The notes beneath the pieces were generated by a model. That model had not been told where the DNA came from, searched no databases, and worked only from the letters and a program-made list of their open reading frames with translations. A stretch of DNA of 64,000 nt. Origin: Peromyscus leucopus (lineage: Eukaryota; Chordata; Mammalia; Rodentia; Cricetidae). The position numbers and the translations under genes are program-made. Shown here in pieces: positions 53,055-63,780 of the stretch; position 1 is the first letter of the stretch; each line of letters begins with the position of its first letter. The stretch spans positions 79,436,735 to 79,500,734 of the forward strand of contig NC_051066.1 in assembly GCF_004664715.2 (NCBI RefSeq). Direction: 5' to 3'.

Positions 53055-53360
53055 TTTAACGAAGTCTCTATCTTTTTATTTTACCAATAAAGACTCAGGA
53101 GCCAGGTGCTAGGGTGAAAACCTGCTAGCTCAGAGAGGCAGAGAAAGCAGTCGGCAGATCTAACTCCTCTGCCCTTGTCTCAGAAAGAGGTTTTTCTCCT
53201 AGCCATCTGAGGGACGGGGAAAAAAACCTCCTCCAACCGAATGTCGCTGCCTTCTACTTCCTGTGCCTCTCTCTCTCCAGCCTCCCAACTTCTCCTCACT
53301 CTCTATGGTTACTTCCGGTCAACTTCCCGTTGCTTGCTCCCGCCTCTTGGCCTCTGGTTG
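53055..53360 (-). mobile_element. LTR-like repeat related to LTR X
   Basis: ACCAATAAAGACTCAGGAGCC and GGTGAAAACCTGCTAGCTCAG resemble one end of LTR X; the rest (CTTCTACTTCCTGTGCC) differs. Boundaries uncertain. Confidence 0.4.
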
Positions 53361-54051
53361 ATTTTATTTAAATAATGCAATCTAGGAATTCATTAACTAT
53401 CCTGCAACATTCTTCAGTAATACTTAGTTGTGATTTTATTTCATACTCTATGGAATCTTTCCCTATATCACTAGATGTTCTTCTTAAAGGTTATTGTACA
53501 TTTTACATATGTTTTTGTGCTGGTCTGGAACCCTATGGCTCACCCAGCCTAAGCACACATCTACTCCTGAGTTCTTTTCCCCATCCCCTGAAGACACCAT
53601 CATTCCGTATAATGCATTATGTGGCTTTGTCATATTAATTAACCAGCCCTACACATTTTCATGCACCAATGTTCTCCTTACAAACCGTGTTGCCATTGAA
53701 AAGGTCTTTTTACATATATCTCGTTGTTTCTCCTAGAATACGTTATTGAGTCTAGAGCATGAAAGGATTGTTGATAAATGTCATTTAGCCTGAGCAGTGC
53801 AGCGTCAATGTCTAGTCTCACCGTCAATGCGAGCATGCTCTGTCCCTGTTCTCCAAGGATTGCTGAGTGCTAGGGTAGCCACTGGGTACCTTATATGGTA
53901 GCTCAGCCCTACAAGTTCACATTGGACTTCATCTTCTCAGAATTATTTGCCAGACTCAATGGTGACAATTGGCATCCTGTTTAATGAGTGAAATGAATTT
54001 GATGAATGAGAATAGGAATTTCCATTTTAGACCTCAAGAGAATCAGCATTC
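53361..54051. other. unique sequence
   Basis: No recognised gene. 53440-53740 shows old LINE-like wording but no firm match. Confidence 0.4.
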
Positions 54052-54089
54052 CATCCATTCATTCATTCATCCATTTATTCATTCATTTG
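54052..54089. repeat. (CATT)n array
   Basis: Imperfect CATT/CATC units. Confidence 0.85.
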
Positions 54090-54261
54090 ACTAGCCCTAT
54101 GAGCAGTTACTATGCCAGCACTGTATTTGGCTCCAGTATGATACACACGTGGAATAAAGACATAGCAGGCACACTAGACTGAGTGATAGAGTTAAGAATC
54201 ACTTGAGAATGTAGGTGTGGTAATGGAGGAAAAGTGTCTTTATCTTATTTATTTGTTGTAT

Positions 54262-54475
54262 TTATTTTGGAGACAGGATCTCAGTAGTCCTGGCTGGCCT
54301 TGAACTCAGTAACTAGCTGAGAATGACCTTGGCCTTCTGATTCCTCCTGCCTTTATCTCTGATCTCTGGGGTTACAAGTGTGCACCATCACGTCTAGTTT
54401 ATAGAGGGCTGGGGATCAAACCCAGTGCTTCATGCATCCTCGGCAACCATGCTACTAACTGAAATACAGCCCCAG
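54262..54475 (-). mobile_element. B4 SINE
   Basis: TTTTGGAGACAGGATCTCAG core, then an ID-like end (GGGGATCAAACCCAGTGC ... AATACAGCCCCAG). Confidence 0.75.
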
Positions 54476-54483
54476 ACCCTGGA

Positions 54484-54713
54484 GCAGTGGTTCTCCACCT
54501 GTGGATCTTGATCCCTTTATGTATCAAACAAACCCTTTCATAGGGGTCGCCTAAGACCATCAGAAATATCAGATGTTTGCATTACGATCCATAATAGTAG
54601 AAAAATTACAGTTATAAGGTAGCAACAAAAATAATTTTACGATTGGGGGTCGCCACAACATGAGAAACTGTATTTAAGGGTCTCATGAGGAAGGTTGAGA
54701 ACACTGCTCTGGA
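54484..54713 (+). mobile_element. URR1-type non-autonomous hAT transposon
   Basis: Starts CAGTGGTTCTCCACCTGTGG and ends GGTTGAGAACACTGC, imperfect terminal inverted repeats of the hAT kind; internal GGGGTCGCCTAAGACCATC and GGGGGTCGCCACAACATGAG match the rodent URR1 family as I know it. Confidence 0.85.
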
Positions 54714-55480
54714 GAAATGTCTAAAGTGATGCTGTTGCAGCTTGCAATTCAAATCAAAGGGGGAAATGCACATCTCCATTGGTCATTCATGAGCTAGGAA
54801 GCTAAGTCAAAGCTTCATCGTGACGCCCCTGCATCTGTTATGAAGTTAAGCTGTTTTAACAGTCTACTATTTATAAAAAGCAAGGCTTCCAGAAGACATG
54901 CCATGCTTCCCGTCACTTATCCATCCACTGCCTGCTTTGAGGTGTGCTTGCTAAGTGGCCAGCCAACTCCAGGCTCAGAAACCTGAAGCTAACATAGACC
55001 ACCAAGGCTGAGATGTCCCCCATAGGGAGTTGGGGTAAAACAATGTGCTTGTAAATCCCCGTGAACAGAGGCTTGCTTGGAAGGAAAAGAGAAGCACAGG
55101 AGGCTGGATTGGCTGGGATATGGGGGGTAAAAATTGCCCTGAGTGAAGGGTGACAATGTAGGCCTCCAGGCCAGCCCCTGTGCTCACGTCAGGCCCCCAC
55201 AGAGGCAGAGTTCTGGATTAAAAACCGGCACAAACACTGATAAAGGAACACTCCTAGCCTTTCTGTTTACCCTGCAGGAAACCAAGCAGAGGTGTGCTTT
55301 CCCGAAGAGCAGCGGTGTCCATAGAAACGGGCAGGAGGGCTAGAAGGGTGGCACTGTAGGTCTGATGAGTCCTGCGGGAGCCTGAGAACAGGCGTTCCAT
55401 TTCCGGGGGACTGAAGGGAGAGCAAATGCCAAGACTCCAGCCATTTCATTGTTTGGCCCTCATCCAGAGACACGTCATTT
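54714..55480. other. repeat-poor unique segment
   Basis: No gene recognised; overlapping short frames on both strands lack splice logic. Confidence 0.45.
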
Positions 55481-55483
55481 TTC

Positions 55484-55552
<69 letters not shown>

Positions 55553-55704
55553 CCGAGACAAGGTTTCTCTGTGTAGCTTTGCGCCTTTCCTAGAACTCAC
55601 TTGGCAGCCCAGGCTGGCCTCGAACTCACAGAGATCCGCCTGGCTCTGCCTCCCGAGTGCTGGGATTAAAGGCATGCGCCACCGCAGCCGCCACCACCCG
55701 GCTA
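55481..55704 (-). mobile_element. young B1 SINE with long T-tail
   Basis: About 65 nt of T-rich tail, CCGAGACAAGGTTTCTCTGTG to CCGCCACCACCCGGCT. GTCATTTTTCTTT lies on both sides (55473 and 55707 regions), the target duplication. Confidence 0.95.
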
Positions 55705-55724
55705 TGTCATTTTTCTTTATTTCA

Positions 55725-55834
55725 TTTTTTTTTTTTCAACACAGGGTTTCTCTGTGTAGCCCTGGCTGTCCTGGAACTCACTCTGTAGACCAGGCTGGCC
55801 TCGAACCCAGAGGTGTGCACCATCACCAGGCCAC
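55725..55834 (-). mobile_element. B1 SINE, middle-deleted
   Basis: CAACACAGGGTTTCTCTGTG to CTCGAACCCAGAGGTGTGC; the segment between is lost. Confidence 0.88.
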
Positions 55835-56425
55835 ATATTCTTTTTCCATGCCATCTTTGTAGAATGTAGAGTGAGCTGGTTAGGGTAAGGACGGGATCTA
55901 TAACTTACTCACTGAGTGGCTCAATACAAGTCACTTAATCTTTCTGCGCCTGTCTCCCTATTTGTAAAAATAGTAATAAATGGTGTTAACAGTTGGCTGC
56001 AGACACTCACAGGAAGCATTGTTGGAAATTTTTTGTGACCTTACGCTATACACAATAACTTAATTTAACTATTCATAGTCTTTTTCGAGCTGTGGTTCTC
56101 CAGGCAGAGGCATTTTGTTTTTCACGGGAGCGCTGTCATTACGTTAGGAACGACTGTAGGATGTGATGACAGAGGTCTAGGAGGCTGTCCACTTCAAAGA
56201 GTTGTCTTAGATCCCTCACAATGTTTGATGTCTCTTGTAGAAATCAGTGAAAATCCTGACCATCGCTGTTTACCTGTCATAGAAATTCAAAGTCTCCTCT
56301 CAGTTTGTGCTTGGTTAAAAGCTTTGAAATTTTACCTTGTGCACACCATGGGGGGCCCACGCACGCCATAGCTCACGGGTGGAGGTAAGAGGAAAACTTC
56401 CTGCAGGCAGTTCTTTCCTTTCATC
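55835..56425. other. unique sequence
   Basis: No gene or repeat recognised. Confidence 0.45.
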
Positions 56426-56515
56426 TTTATGTGTGTTCTGGAGATTAAACAGCATCACCAGGCTTGTGTGGCAAGCGCCTTTACCAGATGAGCTTTCTCT
56501 CCACTCCATCCCTCT

Positions 56516-56737
56516 TAAAATGTACTCATTTGCATATTTTATGTTTGTGGGTGCTTTGCCTGCATGTATGTGTATGCACCACATGTATGCCTATTGTCCT
56601 AAAAAGTCAGAAGAGGGGGTTGGATCCCCTGGAACTGACATTACAGACTGTTGTGAACCATCATATGGGTACTGGGAATCAAACCCAGGCCCTCTGCAAG
56701 AATAAATACCCTAAACTGATGAGCCATTTCTCCATCA
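56516..56737 (-). mobile_element. B3 SINE
   Basis: TGCATATTTTATGTTTGTGGG to ACTGATGAGCCATTTCTCC. A reverse tRNA-like head fragment precedes it at 56430-56515. Confidence 0.8.
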
Positions 56738-56920
56738 GAATTTCATACAGCCTAGGCAGGTCTTGAACTTGCTGTATAACTGAAGATGACCTTGAACCTC
56801 CTGCCTCCACTTCCCAAGTGCTGGGATCACAAGCATGTACCATACCATACCCAGTTTATGTGGTGCTGGGAAGTCAACCCAGGGTTTGTTCTGCCAACTG
56901 AGCTACGTCCTCAACCCCAC
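56738..56920 (-). mobile_element. B4 SINE
   Basis: GACCTTGAACCTCCTGCC core and GCCAACTGAGCTACGTCC ID-like end. Confidence 0.75.
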
Positions 56921-56934
56921 CTCCCAGGTTTTGT

Positions 56935-57105
56935 GTTCGTTTGTTTGTTTTTGTTTTTATTTTTGAGACAGGTTCTCTCTTCCCGCCCTGGCTGGCCTGG
57001 AATTCACTACAAAGACCAGGATGGCCTCAAACTTATAGAGGTTCACCTGCCTCTGCTTCCTAAGTGCTGGGATTAAAAGTATGTGCCATCATACCTGACT
57101 AGTGA
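56935..57105 (-). mobile_element. B1 SINE
   Basis: TTTTTGAGACAGGTTCTCTC to GTGCCATCATACCTGACT. Confidence 0.88.
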
Positions 57106-57159
57106 TGAGTTTTTAGGCACCAGAGCTAAAGTATAACCTATGGAGAAAAAAGCGTTTAT

Positions 57160-57320
57160 ATGCCGGCGGTGGTGGCACACGCCTTTAATCCCAGGAGGCA
57201 GAGGCAGCGGGTCTCTGTGAGTTCAAGGTTAGCCTGGTCTACAAAGCGAGTTCCAGGAAAGGCACAAAGCTACACAGAGAAACTCTGTCTCGAAAAAACA
57301 AAACAAAACAAAACCAAAAA
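57160..57320 (+). mobile_element. young B1 SINE with target duplication
   Basis: GCCGGCGGTGGTGGCACACG to AACTCTGTCTCGAAAAAAC. AAAAAGCGTTTATAT before and AAAAAGTGTTTATAT after. Confidence 0.95.
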
Positions 57321-57368
57321 AAGTGTTTATATATATATAGTATTATATAAAGAGAGGGAGACAGGCAG

Positions 57369-57375
57369 ACACACA

Positions 57376-57448
<73 letters not shown>
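57369..57448. repeat. compound (CA)n(GA)n microsatellite
   Basis: About 12 CA units run directly into about 27 GA units. Confidence 0.95.
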
Positions 57449-57450
<2 letters not shown>

Positions 57451-57577
57451 CATTATTCAGCCCAGGCTGGCCTCTAACTGTGATCCTTCTGCCTCAGCCT
57501 CGTGAGTACCACCACTATGCTAGGCTTTGTAAAAATAAATTTTAGATTTGCACTATAATGTGCTCTATATATGGTTG

Positions 57578-57588
57578 GATGGATAGAT

Positions 57589-57643
<55 letters not shown>

Positions 57644-57644
57644 T
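57578..57644. repeat. (GATA)n microsatellite
   Basis: About 15 GATA units. Confidence 0.95.
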
Positions 57645-57654
57645 ACTGGGGGGC

Positions 57655-57900
57655 TTTTGTTTGTTTTATAGACAGGGTCTTTTTCTTTACATAATAGAAT
57701 TCATTATCTAGCCCAGGATGGCCTCCAACTGGTAGTAATCCTGTAATTCTTCTGTCTTAACTTTCCAAATGCTGGAACTACAGGCACAAGATGCCATGCT
57801 CCTCTTGGACACTGGTTTTTGTTGTGTTGTGGTGCTGGGTACAGAACTTACGGTCTTGTGATGCTAGGAAGCACTCTGCCACTAAGCTACACTGGAGACT
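57655..57900 (-). mobile_element. B4-type SINE
   Basis: GACAGGGTCTTTTTCTTTAC core and an ID-like end GAAGCACTCTGCCACTAAGC. Confidence 0.65.
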
Positions 57901-57917
57901 GTTCAGGAATGAGAGCG

Positions 57918-57954
57918 AAAGGGGTGGAGAGCTGGCTCAGTAGTTACGGACTGT
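57918..57954 (+). mobile_element. B3 SINE head (split)
   Basis: GTGGAGAGCTGGCTCAGTAG. The body resumes at 58481 (GAACATGCTGCTCTTACAG) and runs to about 58660. Confidence 0.85.
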
Positions 57955-58480
57955 TGTACCCCTTTCTCAAAACCCCCAGAGGCCACCAAGGAGCTGGTTT
58001 CCGATGTAAGCACTTAAAGGTCCTTTTATTGTCAGGTTCAAACCTGGGCCACCGCCTGGCAGATGTGGGGAAATGTGGCAGTGGCAGTGGGCCCAGGGGT
58101 AGAGAGTTTTTACAAGGAAAAACCACAAGCTGAGAATTACATGCTTTTGCAACTTGGGGTTGGGTAGAAGGGATATGGGGCAAGGTGATTTTTTGAAACT
58201 ATTGGTCTAGACTTTCGGCGAGAAAATACATTTGAAACCATTAGGTTGGACTTTTTGGCGGGGAGCCACAACTTGCTGAGCAGGATTGTCTAGGCTGCTC
58301 AGCAGGATTATTTAGATATCAAGGGCCATAAACCACAGACAGAATGGCCACAGGAGCATACTGCCCTGTATCTGTTCGAGTTGTCATGGCACATTCCTAG
58401 GGTCCTTCCGGGAACTGAGTACAGCAGGTGGTCTAAGATGGTGGCCCTTCCCTAAGATGGAGTCTGTAATTGCCTTCACA
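57955..58480 (-). mobile_element. class I-type solo LTR inside B3
   Basis: On the minus strand it starts TGTGAAGGCAATTACAG (58480) and ends GAAAGGGGTACA (57955), 526 nt. A CTTGTAAAAACTC TATA-like box and AATAAAAGG poly(A) signal lie in the expected order. It splits a B3 SINE. The flanking 4-6 nt do not match clearly. Confidence 0.75.
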
Positions 58481-58745
58481 GAACATGCTGCTCTTACAGT
58501 GCCCTCAAATTCAGTTCCCTACACCCACGTGATGGCTCACAACCACCTATAACTCCAGTTCCAAGGAATTCAATGCCCTCTCCAGCCTCTACAGATACCA
58601 GGCACACGCGTGGTATACACACACACAGGCAAGCAAAACAATCAGACACACAAAATACCAAGTGGATATTTAAAAAAATAAAAAAGAATAGAAAGGCAAG
58701 CTTGGTGTTATCACATCATAGTTTTAAATCCATTTCCTTGATGAC

Positions 58746-59145
58746 TGTGCTGGCTAGTTTTATGTCAATTTGACACAAGCTAAAGTCACTGGAGAGCAGG
58801 GAGCCTCACTTGAGAAAATGCCTCAATAAGATCAGGCTGTAGGGCATTTTCTTAATTAGTAATTGATATGGGAGGGCCCATCCCATTGTGGGTGGGGCCA
58901 CATCTGGGCAAGTGGTCCTGGGCGCTATAAGAAAGCAGGTTGAGCAAGCTGTGAGGGCAAGCCAGTAAGCAGCATTCCGTGGCCTCTGCCTCAGCTGCTG
59001 CCTGTAGGTCCCTGCCCTGTTTGAGTCCCGTCCTGACTTCCTTTGATAGTGAACTGTAATGTAAAGTGTAAGTCAAACAAACCCTTTCCTCTCCAGTTGG
59101 CTTTTGGTTATGGTGTTTCATCACAGCAAAGAAACCCTAAGGCCA
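58746..59145 (+). mobile_element. MT-type MaLR solo LTR
   Basis: TGTGCTGGCTAGTTTTATGTC to CATCACAGCAAAGAAACCC. Related to the reverse copies at 14003 and 24913. Confidence 0.8.
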
Positions 59146-59449
59146 TAACTAATTCAAGAGAAGTCCAGTTGGAATGGTCCTTTAGAGCAGGACTTACCAG
59201 ATCTTCCCTCCCACTCCATCAGCTGGCTCCTTTGCTTCATATAAATATGTCTGCAACCTAGTGTATAGGCATATGAAGTAGGCATACAAGTCTACAAGCC
59301 AAACGTTTACTGATAATAAACTATGGAGAAAATTTATCTTAAAACTTTTCTTCAACATACATGCAGTTTTACTATTTATCAAAGACACAAGCAGATATGA
59401 ATATTAATGAGAGGATGTGCTTCTCTATTTTCACATAAGATCAAGTCAG
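59146..59449. other. unique sequence
   Basis: No gene or repeat recognised. Confidence 0.4.
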
Positions 59450-59592
59450 TGGGGAATGGTGGTACAGACCTTTAATTCCTTCTCTAGAGAGGCAGAGGCA
59501 AGAAGATCTCTGTCAGTTCAAAGCCATCCTGCTCTACATAGTAAGTTCCAGGACAGCCAGAACTACATAGGGAGACTGTCTCAAAAAGCAAC
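59450..59592 (+). mobile_element. B1 SINE
   Basis: GGGGAATGGTGGTACAGACC to GGGAGACTGTCTCAAAAAGC. Confidence 0.85.
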
Positions 59593-59634
59593 AACATCAA
59601 AGGGGTAAGTCTTAACTGAGTTTTCTTGGATGTG

Positions 59635-59884
59635 CATATGTGTCTGTGTCTGCATGTGGAGGCCAGAGATGGATATTGGTTGTCTTCCTCAATCATTCTC
59701 CACTTTTTTTTTACTGAGGCACAGTCTCCCACTGAACTTGAAATTACAATTTGGCTAGTCTAGCCAGCCAGCTTGCCCAAAGGATCCACTCAGTGCTACC
59801 TGAGTGACAGGATTATGGCTGGCTGCCGTGCCTACTCAACTTTCATGTGGGTACCGGGGATCTGAACTCCAGTTCTCACACTTG
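59635..59884 (-). mobile_element. B3/RSINE-type SINE split by LTR
   Basis: GTGGAGGCCAGAGATGGATATTG-type 3' end and GGGGATCTGAACTCCAG; its head (CCAATGAACCATCTCTCCAGCC) lies at 60425-60460 beyond the LTR. Confidence 0.75.
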
Positions 59885-59889
59885 AGTGG

Positions 59890-60419
59890 TGTGGTGGTTT
59901 GAATGTAATGGGCCCCCATGAGCTCATAAGGAGTGGCACTATTAGGAGATGTGGCTTTGTTGGAGTAGTATGGCCTTGTTGGAGGAAGTGTGTCACTGTA
60001 GAGTTGGACTTTGAGCTTTCCCATGTTCAGGATATCAACAGTGTCTCAGTTGACTTCCTGTTGCCTATAAGATGTAGGACTCAACAGCTACTTCTCCGGC
60101 ACGGTGTCTGCCTGCACACAACCATGCTCCCCACCATGATGATAATGGACTGAACCTCTGAACTGTAAGCCACCACCTCAATTAAATGTTTTTCTTTATA
60201 AGAGTTACAGTGGCCAGCCAGTGGTGGCGCACGCCTTTAATCCCAGCACTCGGGAGGCAGAGCCAGGCAGATCTCTGTGAGTTTGAGGCCAGCCTGGGCT
60301 ACAGAGTGAATTCCAGGAAAGGCTCCAAAACTACACAGAGAAACCCTGTCTAGGAAAAAGGAAAAAAAAGGGTTACAGTGGTCATGGTGTCTCTTCACAG
60401 TAATTGAAACCCTAAGACA
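59890..60419 (+). mobile_element. ORR1-like MaLR solo LTR
   Basis: TGTGGTGGTTTGAATG to TTGAAACCCTAAGACA. Exact 5-bp duplication AGTGG at 59885-59889 and 60420-60424. It splits a SINE and is itself split by a B1. Confidence 0.88.
60214..60371 (+). mobile_element. young B1 nested in MaLR LTR
   Basis: CCAGCCAGTGGTGGCGCACG to AACCCTGTCTAGG with A-rich tail. GTTACAGTGG at 60204-60213 and 60372-60381 is the target duplication. Confidence 0.95.
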
Positions 60420-60509
60420 AGTGGCAATTGCTTTAGCCAATGAACCATCTCTCCAGCCCTTTGGTTACATATTTTAATACTTCAGGATGCAGAGAATTCT
60501 TTTTTTTTT

Positions 60510-60725
60510 TTTTTAAGTGAGTTAAGGTCTCTTGTAGCCCAGTCTGGCTTCAAATTTGCTATGTTCAAGAGGATGACCTTGAACTTCTGATCATCCTGAT
60601 CCCACATCCCAAGTGCTGGGATTATAGTTGCCCACTGTGCCTTGTTCATGTGGTACTAGGGATTGAACCCAGAACTTTGTGTATGCTAGGGAAGCATATG
60701 GCCAACTGAGTTGCCTTCCCAGCCT
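60510..60725 (-). mobile_element. B4 SINE
   Basis: AGTTAAGGTCTCTTGTAGCCC core and GGGATTGAACCCAGAAC with CCAACTGAGTTGCC ID-like end. Confidence 0.75.
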
Positions 60726-61740
60726 GAACCTTCAATTTTTTTTTAAAGTTGATTGATCTCTTGATTTTATAATCATTTGGTTGGAAGAATGCATCTTCAC
60801 ATAAATACACAGTACAAAAATAGCGGAAGTATATTTATGGCCATTTCAGAAATTGTTGCAAATTCTATCCTCATCCCAAGTCAAATTCATTTAATAATTT
60901 TATAGGAAATTCATCAGCAATTCATAAAATCAAATATTTTAACACAATAAAACCTACATAGATACTCAATTGTTACATACATGCTGAGGAATCATAATGA
61001 GAAAATATTTAAAATATTAAACCACTGGTTCTATAAAAAGTAGAATTTGTGTGTACGATAAGAACACTGCAGTTCATAACACACAGCGGTCTCACATCTG
61101 AGAAGGGATGTTTTAGGCAGCCATCCTGTCAAGTGTGATGGTAGGCTGCACATTTAGGACCAAGGCTGGAGAGAAGACACCCATGTGACACAGGCGGAGA
61201 ACCCTGCGTTGGATGTTGGATTAACTTTTGATGGCTGTGCATATGCATTCAGAAACCTTTTACTATGACCAATGTTTTTGCAACCCCGTGTTCAGATTTT
61301 CAACCCCTCAGGGCCACAAAGCTTAAGTAGAGTTACCCCAACTTAGGGACATGGGATTGGCTCCCCCACACCTTTTGGATGTGAACCTGCTGACCCTAGA
61401 AAGACACTGGTTGAGCTCTGTTCGTTCTAGAGGGCCTAGACTGTCAGCTGTCAATGCCCAGAAGCTGAGGAAATCAACTCTTCTGTCTACAAGAGGCGAT
61501 CTGAGCAGTAGGCGATTTAGAGATTTGCCTCTCTTTCCTAACTGTCCCAAAGTAGAATAGTGGCTGCCAGGGTCTGTGGGGGCTGTGGGGGTTAACAAAC
61601 AGGGCAGTTGTTGTTCGATGGGTATAGAATTTCAAGTGTCACTTTTATAAAATGAAAAGAGCCCCAGAGACAGTTGGTGGTGACAGTTTCACAACACCAT
61701 GTGTGTACTCAATACCACTGAACCATTGTTAATCATGGTT
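60726..61740. other. repeat-poor unique segment
   Basis: The longest repeat-poor stretch of the right half. Overlapping frames near 61323-61598 on both strands are short and unrecognised; no splice-bounded exon was found. Confidence 0.45.
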
Positions 61741-61842
61741 GCTGTGGAACTGAGAGAGAGAGCATGCATTTAGTGTGTGTAAGGCTTCGAGTTTGAACTC
61801 CAGTAACACACACACAAATACAAACCACAATGATTAAGATTG

Positions 61843-61849
61843 TGTGTGA

Positions 61850-61887
<38 letters not shown>
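61843..61887. repeat. (TG)n microsatellite
   Basis: About 20 TG units, followed at 61886-61950 by a reverse ID-like segment (GGTGCTGGGGATTGAACC ... CGCCACTGAGATC). Confidence 0.9.
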
Positions 61888-62071
61888 TGCTGGGGATTGA
61901 ACCTAGGGTCTCACACTTGCTTCGCCACTGAGATCTATCCCCAGCTCCCTAGTAAGTTTTATGTTATGTGTATTTTACTAAAATTAAAAGAAAATGGGAA
62001 GTGATCAAAGGTGGTAGGTACAGGTAGTTCAGCAGTTGACATTCAGGATTCCATCCACTACAGACTCCAAT

Positions 62072-62074
<3 letters not shown>

Positions 62075-62102
<28 letters not shown>

Positions 62103-62238
62103 GGTTTTTCAAGACAGGGTTTCTCTGTGTAGCTTTGCGCTTTCTGGAACTCACTGGTAGCCAGCTGCTCGAACTCACAGAGATCCGCCTGGCTCTGCTT
62201 CCCGAGTGCTGGGATTAAAGGCGTGCGCCACCACCCTA
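62075..62238 (-). mobile_element. young B1 SINE
   Basis: About 29 T, TTTTTCAAGACAGGGTTTC to GGCGTGCGCCACCACCC; several small deletions in the middle. Confidence 0.93.
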
Positions 62239-62645
62239 CCAAGCAAAAAAAATAATTAAAAAGAAAGGTGCAGATGTCATTAGAGATGGTGTAACATGTA
62301 TGCTAATTGAACTAGGATTGAAGAACAGTCAGTGTCTTACTCTGACCATCTTCAGCCTCCAATGTTCTTCTTAAACTGGAGCATCAGTACAGATCACATG
62401 GGCTCCTGGTTAGACCGCAGACCCTGTGAGCATGTCTGGAAAAGGGCTTAGGATTCTCACAGGCCGGTAGGTGACGCTGGTGAGACTGAGCCAATGCTCA
62501 CTCTGGGACTAGCAAGGTGCTGTGAGGATGTGGTTTTGCCTAATTGCTCCAAGTTATGTTGCTGCCTGGTCTGATTTCCTGCTCCATGAACGGAGGAAAA
62601 GGAAGAAGTCAGCATGCAGCTTCCTTCCTCCTAATCAAATGACTT
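62239..62645. other. unique sequence
   Basis: No gene or repeat recognised. Confidence 0.4.
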
Positions 62646-62798
62646 GGTTTTGTTTTCATTTGGAAACAGACTCTCATTCTGTAGACCAAGCTAACCTGAT
62701 TCACTGTTTGGCCCAGGCTGGCCTCAAACTTGCAGCAGCCCTCCTGTCTCAAATCTCCCAAGTGCTGGGACTGTAGGTGTGAACCACCACGCCTGGCT
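62646..62798 (-). mobile_element. B1/B4-type SINE
   Basis: GGAAACAGACTCTCATTCTG to GTGAACCACCACGCCTGGCT. Confidence 0.75.
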
Positions 62799-62984
62799 CT
62801 AAGCAAACAACTTTACAGTTGTGCAGCTCACCTCCACTCCCACTCCATTGGCCAGAATTTAGCCATATGGCCACACCAAAGTACAAGTCCATCAGCCTTC
62901 AGAGGGGAAATAGATTGGAGAGGAAGATTAATGTGTCCTCGGTGGATTTTATTCTAGGTCTCAGGTTTTATCTTGCTTTTTTGT

Positions 62985-63160
62985 TTTGTTTTTGGGGATT
63001 TTTGTTTGTTTGTTTGTTTGTTTTTTTGAGACAGGCTTTCACTGTGTGGCTCTGGCTGGCTTGGAAGTTGCTTGGTAGACCAGGCTGGACCAGAATTTGC
63101 ATCAATCTTCCTGCTTCTGTCTCCCAAGTGAGGGATTATAGGCTTGCATCCCCCAGCCAA
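62985..63160 (-). mobile_element. B1 SINE
   Basis: (GTTT)n tail, GAGACAGGCTTTCACTGTG to GCTTGCATCCCCCAGCC. Confidence 0.85.
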
Positions 63161-63175
63161 GCTTGTTTTGTTATA

Positions 63176-63381
63176 AGATTTATTTATTTTTATTTTATGT
63201 GTATGAGCATTTGCCTACATGTTTATGTGTACCACATGTGTGCAATGCCCTTGAGGTCATCTGATCCCCTAGAAGGAACTGGAGTTAAACACATTGTGAG
63301 CTATGTGGGTGCTGGGAACTAAACCCCAGTCCTCTAGAAGAACAGCCCGTTCTCTTACCTGCTGAGCCGACCCTCCAGCTC
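63176..63381 (-). mobile_element. B3 SINE
   Basis: AAGATTTATTTATTTTTATT to CTGAGCCGACCCTCCAGCTCC. Confidence 0.88.
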
Positions 63382-63411
63382 CCACCACCACCACCACCGA
63401 CACACATACAA

Positions 63412-63598
63412 TGTTTTTTTTTTTTTTTTTTTTTTTTTTTTGTTGTTGTTTTGTTGTTTGAGACAGGGTTTCTCTGTGTAGCTTTGGAGCCTGTCCTGGA
63501 ACTCACTCTGTAGTCCAGGCTGGCCTCGAACTCACAGATCTGCCTGCCTCTGCCTCCGGAGTGCTGGGATTAAAGGCGTGCGCCACCACTGCCAGGCA
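63412..63598 (-). mobile_element. young B1 SINE
   Basis: Long T-tail, TTTGAGACAGGGTTTCTCTG to GCGCCACCACTGCCAGGCA. Confidence 0.95.
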
Positions 63599-63629
63599 GT
63601 GTTTTTGTTTTTTAAGACAGTGTCTCAGG

Positions 63630-63780
63630 TGGGCTTCCGTAGTGGTGCACAGCTTTAATCCCAGCACTCAGGAGCAGAGGCAGGCAGATCTCTGTGAGTT
63701 TGAAGTCAGCCCTTCTACAGAACGAGTTCTAGGACAGCCTGGACTACACAAAGAAACCTTGCCTGGGAAATAAACAAAAC
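63630..63780 (+). mobile_element. B1 SINE
   Basis: GGCTTCCGTAGTGGTGCACAGC to AAGAAACCTTGCCTGG. Confidence 0.88.
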
